NCBI GenBank assembly: GCA_025938055.1
Contig: JAICQC010000062.1
Coordinates: forward strand, 1-15,103
Source of the DNA: Anaerolineales bacterium
GTDB taxonomy: Bacteria > Chloroflexota > Anaerolineae > Anaerolineales > Villigracilaceae
Direction of reading: 5' to 3'
DNA: 15,103 nt
Each line of letters starts with the position of its first letter. Position 1 is the first letter of the stretch. Shown here one piece after another: positions 1 through 7,412 of this stretch. The notes under the pieces were generated by a model. That model had not been told where the DNA came from. It worked only from the letters and a program-made list of their open reading frames with translations, and searched no databases. Both the position numbers and the translations under genes were made by a program.

Positions 1-1639
1 ATCCCAGCATCACACCATGGTTGTGGTTGGCATGGACCGGCTCGAGTCCTTCGGTTTGCGCGATGATCAATTTGTTCAAGGCATTGATGTATGCCTTGGC
101 GCTGGCGACGATGATGTCTGTATCCGCGCCGTGCCCACCGAAGACGCGCTGGTAGACAACCTCACTTTGCGCATCCATGGTTTGTAATCCGTTCTCGCCC
201 TGAATACGGACTGTGACTTCGCCAAGCGCGTCGATTCCCTCGGTGATGGCGTGGACGTTGAACTCCAGTAACGTGTTCGGCGTTTTGACAATAGCATCGA
301 TCGCCTTGTAGGACGCATCCACCGGACCGGAACCCATCGCGGCATGCGTGTGGATTTTGCCGTCTGGTCCCTTCAGACGGACGGTAGCGGTCGGCATCCC
401 GAAGGTGCCGCACGTGACCTGCATGCCATCCAGGTAATACACATCGCGCGGGCGGTAGAACTCATCGGCGATGACGGCTTCAAGGTCAGCATCTACGATC
501 ACTTTTTTACGGTCAGCCAGTTCCTTGAAACGTGCAAAGGCTTTATCCAGTTCATACTCATCCAGTGAATGACCCATCTCCGCAAGACGGTTGCGCAGCG
601 CGTGACGACCTGAGTGCTTGCCCAACACAAGCTTGGTCTGGTTCACTCCCACATCTTCCGGGCGCATGATTTCGTAGGTGGTCTGGTGCTTCAACATACC
701 ATCCTGATGAATGCCTGCTTCGTGGGCGAATGCGTTCGCGCCCACAATGGCTTTGTTCGGCTGGACAACAATGCCGGTGTAATTGCTCACCAGCTTGCTG
801 ACGCGCGAGATCTGCTGTGTTTCGATCCCGGTTTCCAGGTTGAACACAGGCTTGCGTGTCTTCAACGCCATCACCACCTCTTCAAGGGAGGTGTTGCCTG
901 CGCGCTCGCCGATGCCATTGATGGTCACTTCCGCCTGTCGCGCGCCCGCACGGATTCCCGCCAGCGTATTCGCGGTCGCCATTCCCAGATCATCGTGGCA
1001 GTGGACAGAGATCGTTATGCCGTCGTGCATCCCGGGCGTATTTTTGATGATGCCATCGATCAACGCAAAATATTCATCAGGCGTGATGTAACCCACAGTA
1101 TCGGGAATGTTCAAGGTTGTTGCACCAGCCTTGATGGCTTCGCCCAACACGACATACAGGAATTCAGGGTCGGAGCGCCCGGCATCTTCGGGGGAGAACT
1201 CAACATCTGCACATAACGAGCGTGCATACGCGACCATTTCGGAAACTCGCTGTACCACTTCTTCCGGGTCCATTTTGAGCTTGTGCTTCATGTGGATCGC
1301 TGACGTTGCAAGGAACGTATGGATGCGCGGCTTTGCAGCTCCCTGGATGGCTTCCCAGGCTTTATCGATATCGGCTTTGTTCGCGCGCGCCAACCCGGCG
1401 ATGACAGGGACCTTTGTGTCCGGCTCGCCTGTTGGCGGGTTGCCCACCTCGAGCGCGATCCGCCTGACGGCTTCCAAGTCGTCGGGCGAGGCGGCAGGGA
1501 ATCCTGCCTCGATGATATCTACGCCCATGCGTGCCAGTGAGCGCGCCACCTCGAGCTTCTCGGCGGAGGTCATCGTGGCGCCCGGGGATTGCTCGCCATC
1601 TCGTAGAGTTGTGTCGAAGATCTTTACGTAATTGTTCAT
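1..1639 (-). CDS. leuA: 2-isopropylmalate synthase (3' end beyond window)
   Basis: Condenses acetyl-CoA with 2-ketoisovalerate, the first committed step of leucine synthesis, in the cytoplasm. Reading down from the ATG at 1637-1639, the frame stays open to the window edge (546 codons seen, no stop). Visible motifs are the N-terminal [15 protein letters not shown] (residues 9-23, catalytic Arg13 and metal ligand Asp14), the metal-binding HCHDD at about 213-217, then [11 protein letters not shown] and [12 protein letters not shown]. After these comes a C-terminal regulatory domain like that of long, leucine-inhibited LeuA enzymes. The E. coli protein is 523 residues, so the stop should lie just outside. 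The start is chosen because [15 protein letters not shown] has the expected short lead-in and GAGGT lies a few bases upstream. It is last in the visible ilvDBNC-leuA operon, 34 bases after ilvC. Citramalate synthase is a relative, but the motif context matches LeuA better. Confidence 0.95.
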   Translation of the reverse strand, partial: MNNYVKIFDTTLRDGEQSPGATMTSAEKLEVARSLARMGVDIIEAGFPAASPDDLEAVRRIALEVGNPPTGEPDTKVPVIAGLARANKADIDKAWEAIQGAAKPRIHTFLATSAIHMKHKLKMDPEEVVQRVSEMVAYARSLCADVEFSPEDAGRSDPEFLYVVLGEAIKAGATTLNIPDTVGYITPDEYFALIDGIIKNTPGMHDGITISVHCHDDLGMATANTLAGIRAGARQAEVTINGIGERAGNTSLEEVVMALKTRKPVFNLETGIETQQISRVSKLVSNYTGIVVQPNKAIVGANAFAHEAGIHQDGMLKHQTTYEIMRPEDVGVNQTKLVLGKHSGRHALRNRLAEMGHSLDEYELDKAFARFKELADRKKVIVDADLEAVIADEFYRPRDVYYLDGMQVTCGTFGMPTATVRLKGPDGKIHTHAAMGSGPVDASYKAIDAIVKTPNTLLEFNVHAITEGIDALGEVTVRIQGENGLQTMDAQSEVVYQRVFGGHGADTDIIVASAKAYINALNKLIIAQTEGLEPVHANHNHGVMLG

Positions 1640-1654
1640 AGTTACCTCATGAAT

Positions 1655-1673
1655 GTCACGCTCCAAGCGTGAC
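1655..1673 (-). repeat. intercistronic hairpin between ilvC and leuA
   Basis: Perfect 8-bp inverted repeat (GTCACGCT / AGCGTGAC) with a 3-base loop. It begins on the base next to the ilvC stop codon and ends just before the leuA ribosome binding site. No T-run follows in the direction of transcription, so it is not a standard intrinsic terminator. A role in protecting the upstream 3' end or in setting LeuA levels is inference. Confidence 0.7.
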
Positions 1674-2726
1674 TTACTTCTTCCAATTCTCCGGCCTCAA
1701 CGACCTGACCGCCGCGCCTGCCTGCCACATCTCGGACTCGCGCATGGCTCTTAGCTCCTCGTCCAGTTTCTCGCGGTAGTTGGGGTCGCTGTTCTTCTCA
1801 AGGACAATGCGGGTCTCAACGCCGCTGGTCACGTTCTCGTACAAGGTATCGAAGACCGGCGCGACCGCATCGCGGAATCTGTCCTTCCAATCGAGAGCGC
1901 CGCGCTGCGCGGTCGTAGAGCAGTTCGCGTACATCCAGTCCATGCCGTTTTGACCGACGAGACGGATCAATGATTGCGTAAGTTCTTCAACGGTCTCGTT
2001 GAACGCTTCGGAGGGAGAATGCCCGTGTTTGCGGAGGACGTTGTACTGTGCTTCCATGACGCCTGCAAGCGCGCCCATCAGCACGCCTCGTTCTCCTGTC
2101 AGGTCGGAATAGACCTCATTCTGAAACGTAGTTGGGAATAAATATCCCGCGCCGATGGCAATTCCCAAGGCGATCGTGCGTTCATAGGCACGACCTGTAG
2201 CATCCTGCTGGACTGCAAAACTTGCGTTGATTCCCGAGCCATCCAAAAAATTCGTGCGAACGCTCCGCCCCGATCCTTTGGGTGCGACGAGGGCAACATC
2301 GATGTGGGGAGGCGGGATGACTCCCGTATCCTCCTTGAACGTGACCGAGAAGCCATGTGAGAAATACAGCATGTCTCCTTCGTTAAGACATTCCACGATG
2401 CTCGACCACTGTGAGCGCTGACCGGCATCTGACAACAAATATTGGATCACAGTTCCTTTTTCAGCAGCCTCTTCCACAGAAAATAACGTTTCGCCCGGAA
2501 CCCAGCCATCGGCAAGGGCTTTGTCCCAATTTTTGGTTCCTGCCCGCTGACCCACAATGACCCTGACGCCATTGTCACGCATGTTCAATGCCTGAGCAGG
2601 TCCCTGCACGCCATATCCCAGCACCGCGACGACTTCATCCTTCAAAACCTCGCGCGCCTTCTCAAGCGGAAATTCCTCGCGGGTTACGACTTCCTCTTCC
2701 ACACCGCCAAAGTTGATTTTTGCCAT
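1674..2726 (-). CDS. ilvC: ketol-acid reductoisomerase, short class I, Bacteroidetes-like
   Basis: Isomerises and reduces acetolactate (valine/leucine route) or acetohydroxybutyrate (isoleucine route) to the dihydroxy acid, using Mg2+ and NAD(P)H. It has 350 residues, so it is a short class I enzyme. The Rossmann motif is GYGVQG (37-42). The loop after the second strand, QRAGTKN (60-66), is of the 7-residue type. The catalytic residues of the family are recognisable: His124 (YFSHG), Asp208 and Glu212 (SDLTGERG), and Glu244/Glu248. The start at 2726 ([10 protein letters not shown]) is preferred over an in-frame ATG at 2783, because AAGGAG precedes it and because the longer version would run into the 2764-2808 palindrome. 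The [12 protein letters not shown] wording resembles Bacteroidetes KARIs rather than the more usual GYGSQGHAHALN. Cofactor preference cannot be decided by eye. It lies 83 bases after ilvN and 34 bases before leuA. Confidence 0.95.
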   Translation of the reverse strand: MAKINFGGVEEEVVTREEFPLEKAREVLKDEVVAVLGYGVQGPAQALNMRDNGVRVIVGQRAGTKNWDKALADGWVPGETLFSVEEAAEKGTVIQYLLSDAGQRSQWSSIVECLNEGDMLYFSHGFSVTFKEDTGVIPPPHIDVALVAPKGSGRSVRTNFLDGSGINASFAVQQDATGRAYERTIALGIAIGAGYLFPTTFQNEVYSDLTGERGVLMGALAGVMEAQYNVLRKHGHSPSEAFNETVEELTQSLIRLVGQNGMDWMYANCSTTAQRGALDWKDRFRDAVAPVFDTLYENVTSGVETRIVLEKNSDPNYREKLDEELRAMRESEMWQAGAAVRSLRPENWKK

Positions 2727-2763
2727 AATTATGGTCTCCTTGAATGATAATAAGTTCTGGTTT

Positions 2764-2808
2764 GACGATAGACGATTGACCATGGTCTATGGTCAATCGT
2801 CTATCGTC
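2764..2808. repeat. palindromic heptamer-type repeat between ilvN and ilvC
   Basis: Perfect 20-bp inverted repeat (arms 2764-2783 and 2789-2808) with a 5-base spacer. It is also built of 7-base units that vary at one or two bases (GACGATA, GACGATT, then GGTCTAT, GGTCAAT, CGTCTAT on the other arm). It starts one base from the ilvN stop codon. It resembles the heptanucleotide intergenic repeats known from several bacterial groups. It can form a very strong RNA hairpin but has no U-tract in the direction of transcription. Confidence 0.85.
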
Positions 2809-2809
2809 C

Positions 2810-3370
2810 TTAAGGAGTCATCTCCGCCAGTTCCATCACATCTTCATAGCGGCGTTCATTCATGCCGGGCATGCGGCGCACGCCATCGTTGACACCGCGC
2901 GTCATCGAGACCTGCCCCGTGCGGACCATTTCCACGATGCCAATCGGACGCAGCAGTTCGATCATGCCCTCGATCTTGTCCTCCGTACCCGTGATCTCCA
3001 CAATGACCGAATCGGGAGCCACATCCACGATGCGGGCGCGGAAGATCTCGGCAAGTCCGTTGACCTCGGCGCGGCGCTCAGGTCCAACACGCACCTTGAT
3101 CAGCGCCAGGTCACGCGTGACCACCGGGTGGTGAGTCACGTCCTGCACATCGATCACGTTGACCAGCTTATACAGATTTGCCTCGATGCGGTGCGCGTCG
3201 ATCTCTCCGTTCGGGCAATGGACAACAATTGTCATGCGCGAGACATCCGGCTTTTCAGTGCGCCCTGCCGTAATCGACTCGATGTTGAAGTTCCGGCGCC
3301 GGAACAGGGATGCAATGCGGTTCAGGACACCAGGTTTATTTTCCACTAACGTGACAAAGGTATATTGCAT
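2810..3370 (-). CDS. ilvN: acetolactate synthase small (regulatory) subunit
   Basis: Regulatory subunit that stimulates the catalytic IlvB subunit and mediates feedback inhibition, typically by valine. It has 186 residues. The N-terminal ACT domain is clear: MQYTFVTLVENKPGVLNRIA with LFRRRNFNIESITAG following, which matches the usual valine-binding ACT domain. A second half (about residues 80-165) with TRDLALIKV and VIVEITGTEDKIE matches the C-terminal ACT-like domain. The start at 3370 is preferred over an upstream in-frame start near 3583: the extension is Arg/Gly-rich, overlaps the end of ilvB and looks unlike the family, while AAAGGAG lies just upstream of 3370. The length is slightly above the common 160-180 residues because of a C-terminal tail rich in Met, Glu and Arg. 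It sits 80 bases downstream of ilvB in the same operon. Confidence 0.95.
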   Translation of the reverse strand: MQYTFVTLVENKPGVLNRIASLFRRRNFNIESITAGRTEKPDVSRMTIVVHCPNGEIDAHRIEANLYKLVNVIDVQDVTHHPVVTRDLALIKVRVGPERRAEVNGLAEIFRARIVDVAPDSVIVEITGTEDKIEGMIELLRPIGIVEMVRTGQVSMTRGVNDGVRRMPGMNERRYEDVMELAEMTP

Positions 3371-3450
3371 TCTTCTCTCCTTTGGAGTGCAGGCTGCCCG
3401 AAGGGCGTGCTTCTGCCTACGCAACAGCAAGCTGTTGCAATCCAGATTTT
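3371..3450 (-). other. ilvB-ilvN gap with two short hairpins
   Basis: The gap has a perfect inverted repeat at 3421-3438 (GCAACAGC / GCTGTTGC around AA) that begins 12 bases after the ilvB stop codon. A second, GCCC-GAA-GGGC, lies near 3396-3406 and is flanked by GCAG/CTGC arms. The ilvN Shine-Dalgarno AAAGGAG is itself partly inside a small CTCC/GGAG fold. No T-run follows either hairpin in the direction of transcription, so these are not intrinsic terminators. Confidence 0.55.
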
Positions 3451-5142
3451 TTATGCTTTTGCTTTCTCGGGTCTGCGGATCATCTCGTGGAGCGCCGCGC
3501 CCTGTGGGACCATCGGGTACACTGCTTCCTCCTGCTCCACGCGGAATTCGAGCACAACCGGACCTTCCGTCTTGCGCGCCCACTCGATGGCATCGTTCAC
3601 TTCCTCGCGCTTGGTCACGAGCCTGGCAGGCACATGATGGGCTTCAGCCAGCTTGACAAAATCCGGCGTGAGCATATTCACGGCGGAATAGCGCTTCTCA
3701 AAGAAGAACTCCTGCCACTGGCGCACCATGCCGAGGAAGTTGTTGTTCATGATCGCGACCTTCACGTTCGCGCCTTCCTGCACGGCGGTCGTCAACTCGG
3801 CGGCGGTCATCTGGAACCCACCATCGCCGGCGATCGCCCAGATCTCCTGGTCCTTCGCCGCGAACCAGGCACCGATCGCGGAGGGGAGACCAAAGCCCAT
3901 CGTCCCCGCGCCGCCCGAGGTGATCCAGCGATTCGGTTTTTCTAGGAAGTAATACTGCGCAGCCCACATCTGATGCTGCCCCACGTCCGTGGTCACAATG
4001 GCATTGCCTTCTGTGGCTTTCCATATCTCTGCAACCAGATGCGCTACATATAACTTGCCATCATCATCCCAATTCATGATGCTGCGCGAGTCCGTTTCAC
4101 CTTTCCAGGCGGTAATTTCATCCAGCCATTCATCATGGTCGTATTCATCCACCAACGGAATCAAATCACTCACCACCGTCTTCAGATCGCCGATCAAAGG
4201 CACGTCGGCATACACGTTCTTATGCAGCTCAGATGGATCGATCTCGATATGGATTTTCTTCGCCTTGGGTGCATAGGTCTTTAAGGTGCCCGTCACGCGG
4301 TCATCGAAGCGCATGCCGAAGGCAAGGATCAAGTCCGAGTTCTGGATCGCGAGGTTCGTATACGCTTCGCCGTGCATACCCATCATGCCCAGACTCAATG
4401 GATGTGAAGCCGGGAAGGCGCCCAACCCCAGCAAGGTGCTCGCGACAGGCGTTTGGGTCTTGACCGCGAACTGCATTAACTCTTCCTCCGCCTTGGACAT
4501 GATGACGCCATGCCCACACAGGATGATCGGTTTCTTGGCTTTTTCGATCAGGCTGACTGCCGCATCCAGCAGGTCGCGCGGCGAGTGAGTCACAGGCTGG
4601 TAGCCCGGCAGTTTCACTTCGGCAGGATACTCAAATTCACACGCTTCGATCTGCGCGTTCTTGCAGATGTCGATCAACACCGGACCTGGCCGCCCACTGC
4701 GTGCGATGTAAAACGCCTCACGGATCGTTTCCGCGATCTCATCGACACGCGTCACAAGATAATTGTGTTTCGTGATAGGGAGCGTGATACCGGTAACGTC
4801 AGTTTCCTGGAACGCATCGCCGCCGATCAAATGCGCCGCGACCTGGCCCGTGATAAAGACAACGGGCACCGAATCCATCATTGCCGTGCAAATGCCCGTC
4901 ACCAGGTTGGTCGCGCCGGGACCCGAGGTCGCCATTGCCACACCTACTTTTCCCGAGGCACGCGCGTAGCCGACTGCCATGTGCGCCGCGCCCTGCTCGT
5001 GCCGCACCAAAACATGATGAACCGGATAGTTCAACATCGCATCGTAGATCGGCATGTTCGCCCCGCCGGGATAACCGAACACGACATCTACCCCCTCACG
5101 TACCAGACATTCCCAAACGATTTCTGCACCTTTTAGTTTCAT
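3451..5142 (-). CDS. ilvB: acetolactate synthase large (catalytic) subunit
   Basis: ThDP-dependent enzyme that condenses two pyruvates to acetolactate, or pyruvate with 2-ketobutyrate to acetohydroxybutyrate. This is the first shared step of the branched-chain pathway. It has 563 residues, normal for the family. The N-terminal ThDP (PYR) domain shows [13 protein letters not shown] and the catalytic Glu49 in [12 protein letters not shown] central FAD-type domain follows. The C-terminal PP domain carries the ThDP/Mg motif GDGGFQ (439-444) through NNNFLG (466-471). The start at 5142 ([13 protein letters not shown]) has AAAAAGGAG upstream at good spacing. It is second in the operon, after ilvD, with the ilvN subunit gene following. 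The biosynthetic role (AHAS rather than catabolic AlsS) is supported by the paired ilvN and the neighbouring pathway genes. Confidence 0.96.
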   Translation of the reverse strand: MKLKGAEIVWECLVREGVDVVFGYPGGANMPIYDAMLNYPVHHVLVRHEQGAAHMAVGYARASGKVGVAMATSGPGATNLVTGICTAMMDSVPVVFITGQVAAHLIGGDAFQETDVTGITLPITKHNYLVTRVDEIAETIREAFYIARSGRPGPVLIDICKNAQIEACEFEYPAEVKLPGYQPVTHSPRDLLDAAVSLIEKAKKPIILCGHGVIMSKAEEELMQFAVKTQTPVASTLLGLGAFPASHPLSLGMMGMHGEAYTNLAIQNSDLILAFGMRFDDRVTGTLKTYAPKAKKIHIEIDPSELHKNVYADVPLIGDLKTVVSDLIPLVDEYDHDEWLDEITAWKGETDSRSIMNWDDDGKLYVAHLVAEIWKATEGNAIVTTDVGQHQMWAAQYYFLEKPNRWITSGGAGTMGFGLPSAIGAWFAAKDQEIWAIAGDGGFQMTAAELTTAVQEGANVKVAIMNNNFLGMVRQWQEFFFEKRYSAVNMLTPDFVKLAEAHHVPARLVTKREEVNDAIEWARKTEGPVVLEFRVEQEEAVYPMVPQGAALHEMIRRPEKAKA

Positions 5143-5158
5143 GATTGCTCCTTTTTCA

Positions 5159-5280
5159 TGTCATTGCGAGGAGGGCGCTTTCCCCGACAAAGCAATCTCC
5201 TCGAAAGCTATAGATCCTTTGCAAAGTGACTCCTCCGTTAAACAGGAGATTGCTTCGCCCTGTTAGGGCTCGCAATGACA
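5159..5280. repeat. MITE-like inverted repeat between ilvD and ilvB
   Basis: A 122-base element bounded by perfect 12-bp terminal inverted repeats (TGTCATTGCGAG at 5159-5170 and CTCGCAATGACA at 5269-5280). A second, inner pair of perfect 12-bp arms is present (AAGCAATCTCCT at 5190-5201, AGGAGATTGCTT at 5244-5255). The sequence is like a widespread family of non-coding intergenic repeats that carry CATTGCGAG ends and GCAATCTCC cores. It abuts the ilvD stop codon exactly at 5281. It holds no credible gene. In RNA it would fold into a long cruciform-like hairpin. Confidence 0.85.
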
Positions 5281-6948
5281 TTAACTCTGCAACACCGCGC
5301 CCGTGTCTGCGCTGGTGACAAAATATGAATATCGCTTTAGCCATTTGGATGTTGTTTTCGATTGGAAAGGAGACAGGGCTTCCAGACGGCTCTGGATTTC
5401 CTCTTCACTCAAGCGGACATCGAGCCTGCGCTCCGTTAAATCGATCACGATCACATCCCCCGGCTGGAGCGCGGCAATCGGACCGCGCGCCGCGGCTTCA
5501 GGGGAAACATGACCGATGCATGCGCCGCGCGTCCCGCCGCTGAAGCGACCATCGGTGATCAACGCAACCTTATCGCCCAGCCCCATGCCCATGATCGCGG
5601 AGGTGGGCGAGAGCATCTCCTGCATCCCGGGTCCACCCTTTGGACCTTCGTAGCGCACGACAACACAATCGCCCGCTTTGACCTTCCCGCCCAGGATTCC
5701 CGCCATGGCTTCCTCCTGAGATTCAAAGATCACTGCCGGTCCCTCGAACTTCATCATCGCTTCGCCGACGCCGCCCACTTTCACCACCGCACCCTTCGGA
5801 GCGAGATTGCCAAACAAAACAGAGAGACCACCACGCTTCGAATGGGCATTGTCGTACCGCCGAATCACTTCTTCATCTTTAATATCAACGCCTTGAATCG
5901 ACTCTCCCAGAGTAGTCCCGCTTACAGTCAGCCTGTCAAAATGCAGCATGCCTGTGCCCCACTGGATCTCGTTCAATATCGCCGGGATCCCCCCGGCGCG
6001 ATGGACATCCTCCATGTGCCATTTGCCCGCCGGGCTCACCTTGCAAATATGCGGCACTTTATCTGCCACAGTATTGATGCGCTCCAGCGGATAGTCCACG
6101 CCGGCTTCGTTTGCCAGCGCCAAGGTGTGCAGAACGGTATTGGTCGAGCCGCCCATTGCCATATCGAGCGCGAACGCATCGTCGATTGCGTCGGGCGTGA
6201 CAATATCGCGCGGCTTGATATCCCGTTCCAGGAGCGTGAAGATCTGGGAGGCGGCTTTTCTCGCCAGCGCTTCACGTTCGGGCGTCTTCGCCAGTGCCGA
6301 GCCGTTATAGGGCAATGCAAGTCCGATGGCTTCCATCAAACAGTTCATGGAGTTGGCAGTGAACATCCCCGAACAGGAGCCACAGGATGGGCAGGCAAAT
6401 TTTTCCAAAGTGGTTAATCGTTTCTCGTCTATCTTTCCCGCTGAATATGCCCCCACGCCTTCGAACACTGAAATCAAATCGATGGTCTCTCCTTCAGGCG
6501 TCATCCCCGCTTTCATCGCGCCGCCGGAGATAAAGATGGTCGGGATGTTGACTCTCATCGCAGCCAGCAGCATGCCGGGCACGATCTTATCGCAGTTGGG
6601 GATACAGACCATCGCGTCAAACCTGTGCGCCTCGATCATCGTTTCGACGCAGTCGGCGATCAACTCCCGTGAAGGCAGCGAGTACTTCATCCCCATGTGA
6701 CCCATCGCGATCCCGTCGTCCACACCGATGGTGTTGAACTCGAACGGCACGCCACCCGCGGCGCGGACCGCATCCTTCACCAGCTTGCCGAAGTCCTGCA
6801 AATGCACATGCCCCGGAACAATATCCACATACGAATTGACAATGGCAACAAACGGCTTTTGGAAATCCTCGTCCTTCAAACCTGTGGCACGCAGCAAGGC
6901 ACGATGCGGCGCTTTCTCATATCCTTTTTTGACGGTATCTGATCGCAT
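5281..6948 (-). CDS. ilvD: dihydroxy-acid dehydratase
   Basis: Fe-S enzyme that dehydrates 2,3-dihydroxy-isovalerate and 2,3-dihydroxy-3-methylvalerate to the corresponding 2-keto acids. It has 555 residues, the common short length of the IlvD/Edd family. Visible motifs are VPGHVHL (44-50), CIPNCDK (115-121), the Cys-rich [19 protein letters not shown] (186-204) and, near the C-terminus, [22 protein letters not shown]. The last residues, [11 protein letters not shown], are typical, so the repeat that touches its stop codon has not truncated it. The ATG at 6948 follows AAGGAAAAGAG. It is the first structural gene of the operon, reached only if transcription passes the terminator at 6974-7008. 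The Val/Ile/Leu-rich leader upstream fits control by the end products. Confidence 0.96.
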   Translation of the reverse strand: MRSDTVKKGYEKAPHRALLRATGLKDEDFQKPFVAIVNSYVDIVPGHVHLQDFGKLVKDAVRAAGGVPFEFNTIGVDDGIAMGHMGMKYSLPSRELIADCVETMIEAHRFDAMVCIPNCDKIVPGMLLAAMRVNIPTIFISGGAMKAGMTPEGETIDLISVFEGVGAYSAGKIDEKRLTTLEKFACPSCGSCSGMFTANSMNCLMEAIGLALPYNGSALAKTPEREALARKAASQIFTLLERDIKPRDIVTPDAIDDAFALDMAMGGSTNTVLHTLALANEAGVDYPLERINTVADKVPHICKVSPAGKWHMEDVHRAGGIPAILNEIQWGTGMLHFDRLTVSGTTLGESIQGVDIKDEEVIRRYDNAHSKRGGLSVLFGNLAPKGAVVKVGGVGEAMMKFEGPAVIFESQEEAMAGILGGKVKAGDCVVVRYEGPKGGPGMQEMLSPTSAIMGMGLGDKVALITDGRFSGGTRGACIGHVSPEAAARGPIAALQPGDVIVIDLTERRLDVRLSEEEIQSRLEALSPFQSKTTSKWLKRYSYFVTSADTGAVLQS

Positions 6949-6973
6949 GTCTCTTTTCCTTCGATGAATAGGT

Positions 6974-7008
6974 ATAAAAAGAACCGCCCGTGGTTAGGGC
7001 GGCTCTTT
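6974..7008 (-). terminator. attenuator terminator upstream of ilvD
   Basis: In the minus-strand transcript AAAGAGCCGCCC (7008-6997) pairs with GGGCGGTTCTTT (6989-6978). This is a 12-bp stem with one G-U pair and a 7-base loop, followed at once by TTTTTAT. It is a textbook intrinsic terminator located between the leader peptide and ilvD, 25 bases before the ilvD start codon, so it can only be regulatory. Confidence 0.92.
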
Positions 7009-7059
7009 GCACTTACTAAGGTGTGCTACTTTTTCACTCTCACCTTTGCCATCCTAACC
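6992..7059 (-). promoter_or_regulatory. antiterminator of the branched-chain attenuator
   Basis: The RNA strand GGUUAGGAUGGC (7059-7048, inside the leader-peptide reading frame) can pair with GCCGCCCUAACC (7003-6992), which contains the 5' arm and loop of the terminator. The duplex is 12 positions with one A-C mismatch and one G-U pair. Formation would prevent the terminator. A further hairpin GTCCTTA/TAAGGAC (7085-7068) overlaps the last Ile codons just upstream, and AAGGTG/CACCTT (7046-7041 with 7023-7018) lies downstream. The order of control codons, antiterminator strand and terminator is that of classical attenuation. The pairings are read by eye; energies were not computed. Confidence 0.75.
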
Positions 7060-7130
7060 GAAACCAGGTCCTTAATAATAAGGACCGCAATAAGGACGAC
7101 AATAAGGGAGAGGGATAATATTGGATTCAT
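7026..7130 (-). CDS. branched-chain attenuator leader peptide
   Basis: A 34-residue frame whose residues 4-19 read ILSLSLIVVLIAVLII: 13 of these 16 are Ile, Leu or Val, and the whole peptide has 18 such residues. It starts with ATG at 7130, about 17 bases after the predicted transcription start, and ends with TAG at 7026-7028, 18 bases before the terminator stem. The basic tail (RMAKVRVKK) carries the antiterminator strand in its codons. No Shine-Dalgarno sequence is evident. The role is inferred: ribosomes slow at Ile/Leu/Val codons when charged tRNA is scarce, which allows antitermination and expression of ilvDBNC-leuA. It plays the part of ilvL in enterobacteria but has no sequence homology that I can claim. 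A short membrane peptide is a less likely reading, given the surrounding RNA structure. Confidence 0.87.
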   Translation of the reverse strand: MNPILSLSLIVVLIAVLIIKDLVSVRMAKVRVKK

Positions 7131-7153
7131 ATAAGCTGTGGGTATTTCGCCCG

Positions 7154-7181
7154 ATTATAGGCAGATTCGGAAATAAGTCAA
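7154..7181 (-). promoter_or_regulatory. promoter of the ilv-leu operon
   Basis: On the minus strand TTGACT (7181-7176) and a perfect TATAAT (7159-7154) are separated by 16 bases. The start of transcription should be near 7147, giving a 5' UTR of about 17 bases before the leader-peptide ATG. This is a strong sigma70-type match. The stretch 7182-7248 between this and the divergent promoter shows no operator that I recognise. Confidence 0.85.
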
Positions 7182-7248
7182 GGGGCTTGAGGAGGGTTCG
7201 GAAAACCTGTACGGTCTGCATGGGTAACCTTTTCATTCATCACCCCTC

Positions 7249-7277
7249 TTGACTCATTCGCATCACTGGCATAGAAT
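7249..7277 (+). promoter_or_regulatory. promoter of the aspartate-family operon
   Basis: TTGACT (7249-7254), a 17-base spacer and TAGAAT (7272-7277). The predicted transcription start is about 7284, only 2-6 bases before the leader ATG at 7288, so the transcript would be essentially leaderless. It diverges from the ilv promoter, with 67 bases between the two -35 boxes. Confidence 0.82.
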
Positions 7278-7287
7278 ACCGCCCAAT

Positions 7288-7371
7288 ATGCTTAAACACG
7301 GTTTCGGTACTATGTCCATGACCACTACCTCCGGGTTCCCCCGTGAGGGTTTTGTGCTTGGACATAAATAA
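7288..7371 (+). CDS. Thr/Met-rich attenuator leader peptide
   Basis: A 27-residue frame (ATG 7288, TAA 7369-7371) that contains TMSMTTTS at residues 8-15: four Thr codons (7309, 7321, 7324, 7327), two internal Met codons and two Ser codons within eight positions. Aspartate kinase, asd, metY and metA follow, so Thr and Met are the end products expected of the downstream pathway. The control codons lie directly before and inside the first hairpin (7328-7348), where a stalled ribosome would block that fold. No Shine-Dalgarno is present and the 5' UTR is predicted to be only a few bases. It is analogous in role to enterobacterial thrL. The function is inference from codon content and RNA structure. 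Confidence 0.87.
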   Translation: MLKHGFGTMSMTTTSGFPREGFVLGHK

Positions 7372-7412
7372 CCGAAGCGCAGGTTATCTAAAAAACACAC
7401 AACGCCTCACGG
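7328..7412 (+). promoter_or_regulatory. Thr/Met attenuator: protector hairpin and antiterminator
   Basis: The protector hairpin is CCTCCGGG (7328-7335) paired with CCCG-T-GAGG (7340-7348): eight base pairs with one bulged T and a TTCC loop. The antiterminator is CCGTGAGG (7341-7348) paired with CCTCACGG (7405-7412), eight perfect pairs that take away the 5' arm of the terminator. The two folds are mutually exclusive because both use 7341-7348. A ribosome halted at the ACC/ACT codons 7321-7329 would cover the 5' arm of the protector hairpin and so favour the antiterminator. A ribosome that reaches the stop at 7369 would leave the protector free to form and permit termination. An outer stem TTCGGT/ACCGAA plus TATGTCC/GGACATA (7303-7317 with 7360-7376) may close the structure when untranslated. 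Confidence 0.82.

Noticed and set aside
614..1216. 200-residue open frame on the plus strand opposite leuA
   Set aside because: Shadow of the leuA coding frame with no recognisable motif.
2727..2783. N-terminal extension of IlvC to 2783
   Set aside because: The extra 19 residues would come from the palindromic repeat. The start at 2726 has its own AAGGAG and the family's usual N-terminus.
1655..2808. Intrinsic terminators after ilvC and ilvN
   Set aside because: The hairpins are strong but no T-run follows on the transcribed strand, so termination is not supported.
3371..3583. N-terminal extension of IlvN to 3583
   Set aside because: It overlaps ilvB, is unlike any acetolactate synthase small subunit, and the start at 3370 has a good Shine-Dalgarno.
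3382..3945. 187-residue plus-strand frame opposite ilvB
   Set aside because: Antisense shadow; rich in Arg and His and without a supported start.
5156..5344. 62-residue minus-strand frame across the ilvD-ilvB repeat
   Set aside because: It is formed by translating a non-coding inverted repeat and the end of ilvD in the wrong frame.
5509..6417. 302-residue open frame on the plus strand opposite ilvD
   Set aside because: It lies wholly antisense to a clear dihydroxy-acid dehydratase, has a low-complexity His/Arg-rich composition, and has no ribosome site or family motif.
7201..7234. Possible operator between the divergent promoters (GAAAACC ... GGTAACCTTTTC)
   Set aside because: Only the outer five bases are symmetric and the inner part does not pair, so there is not enough to call a regulator site.
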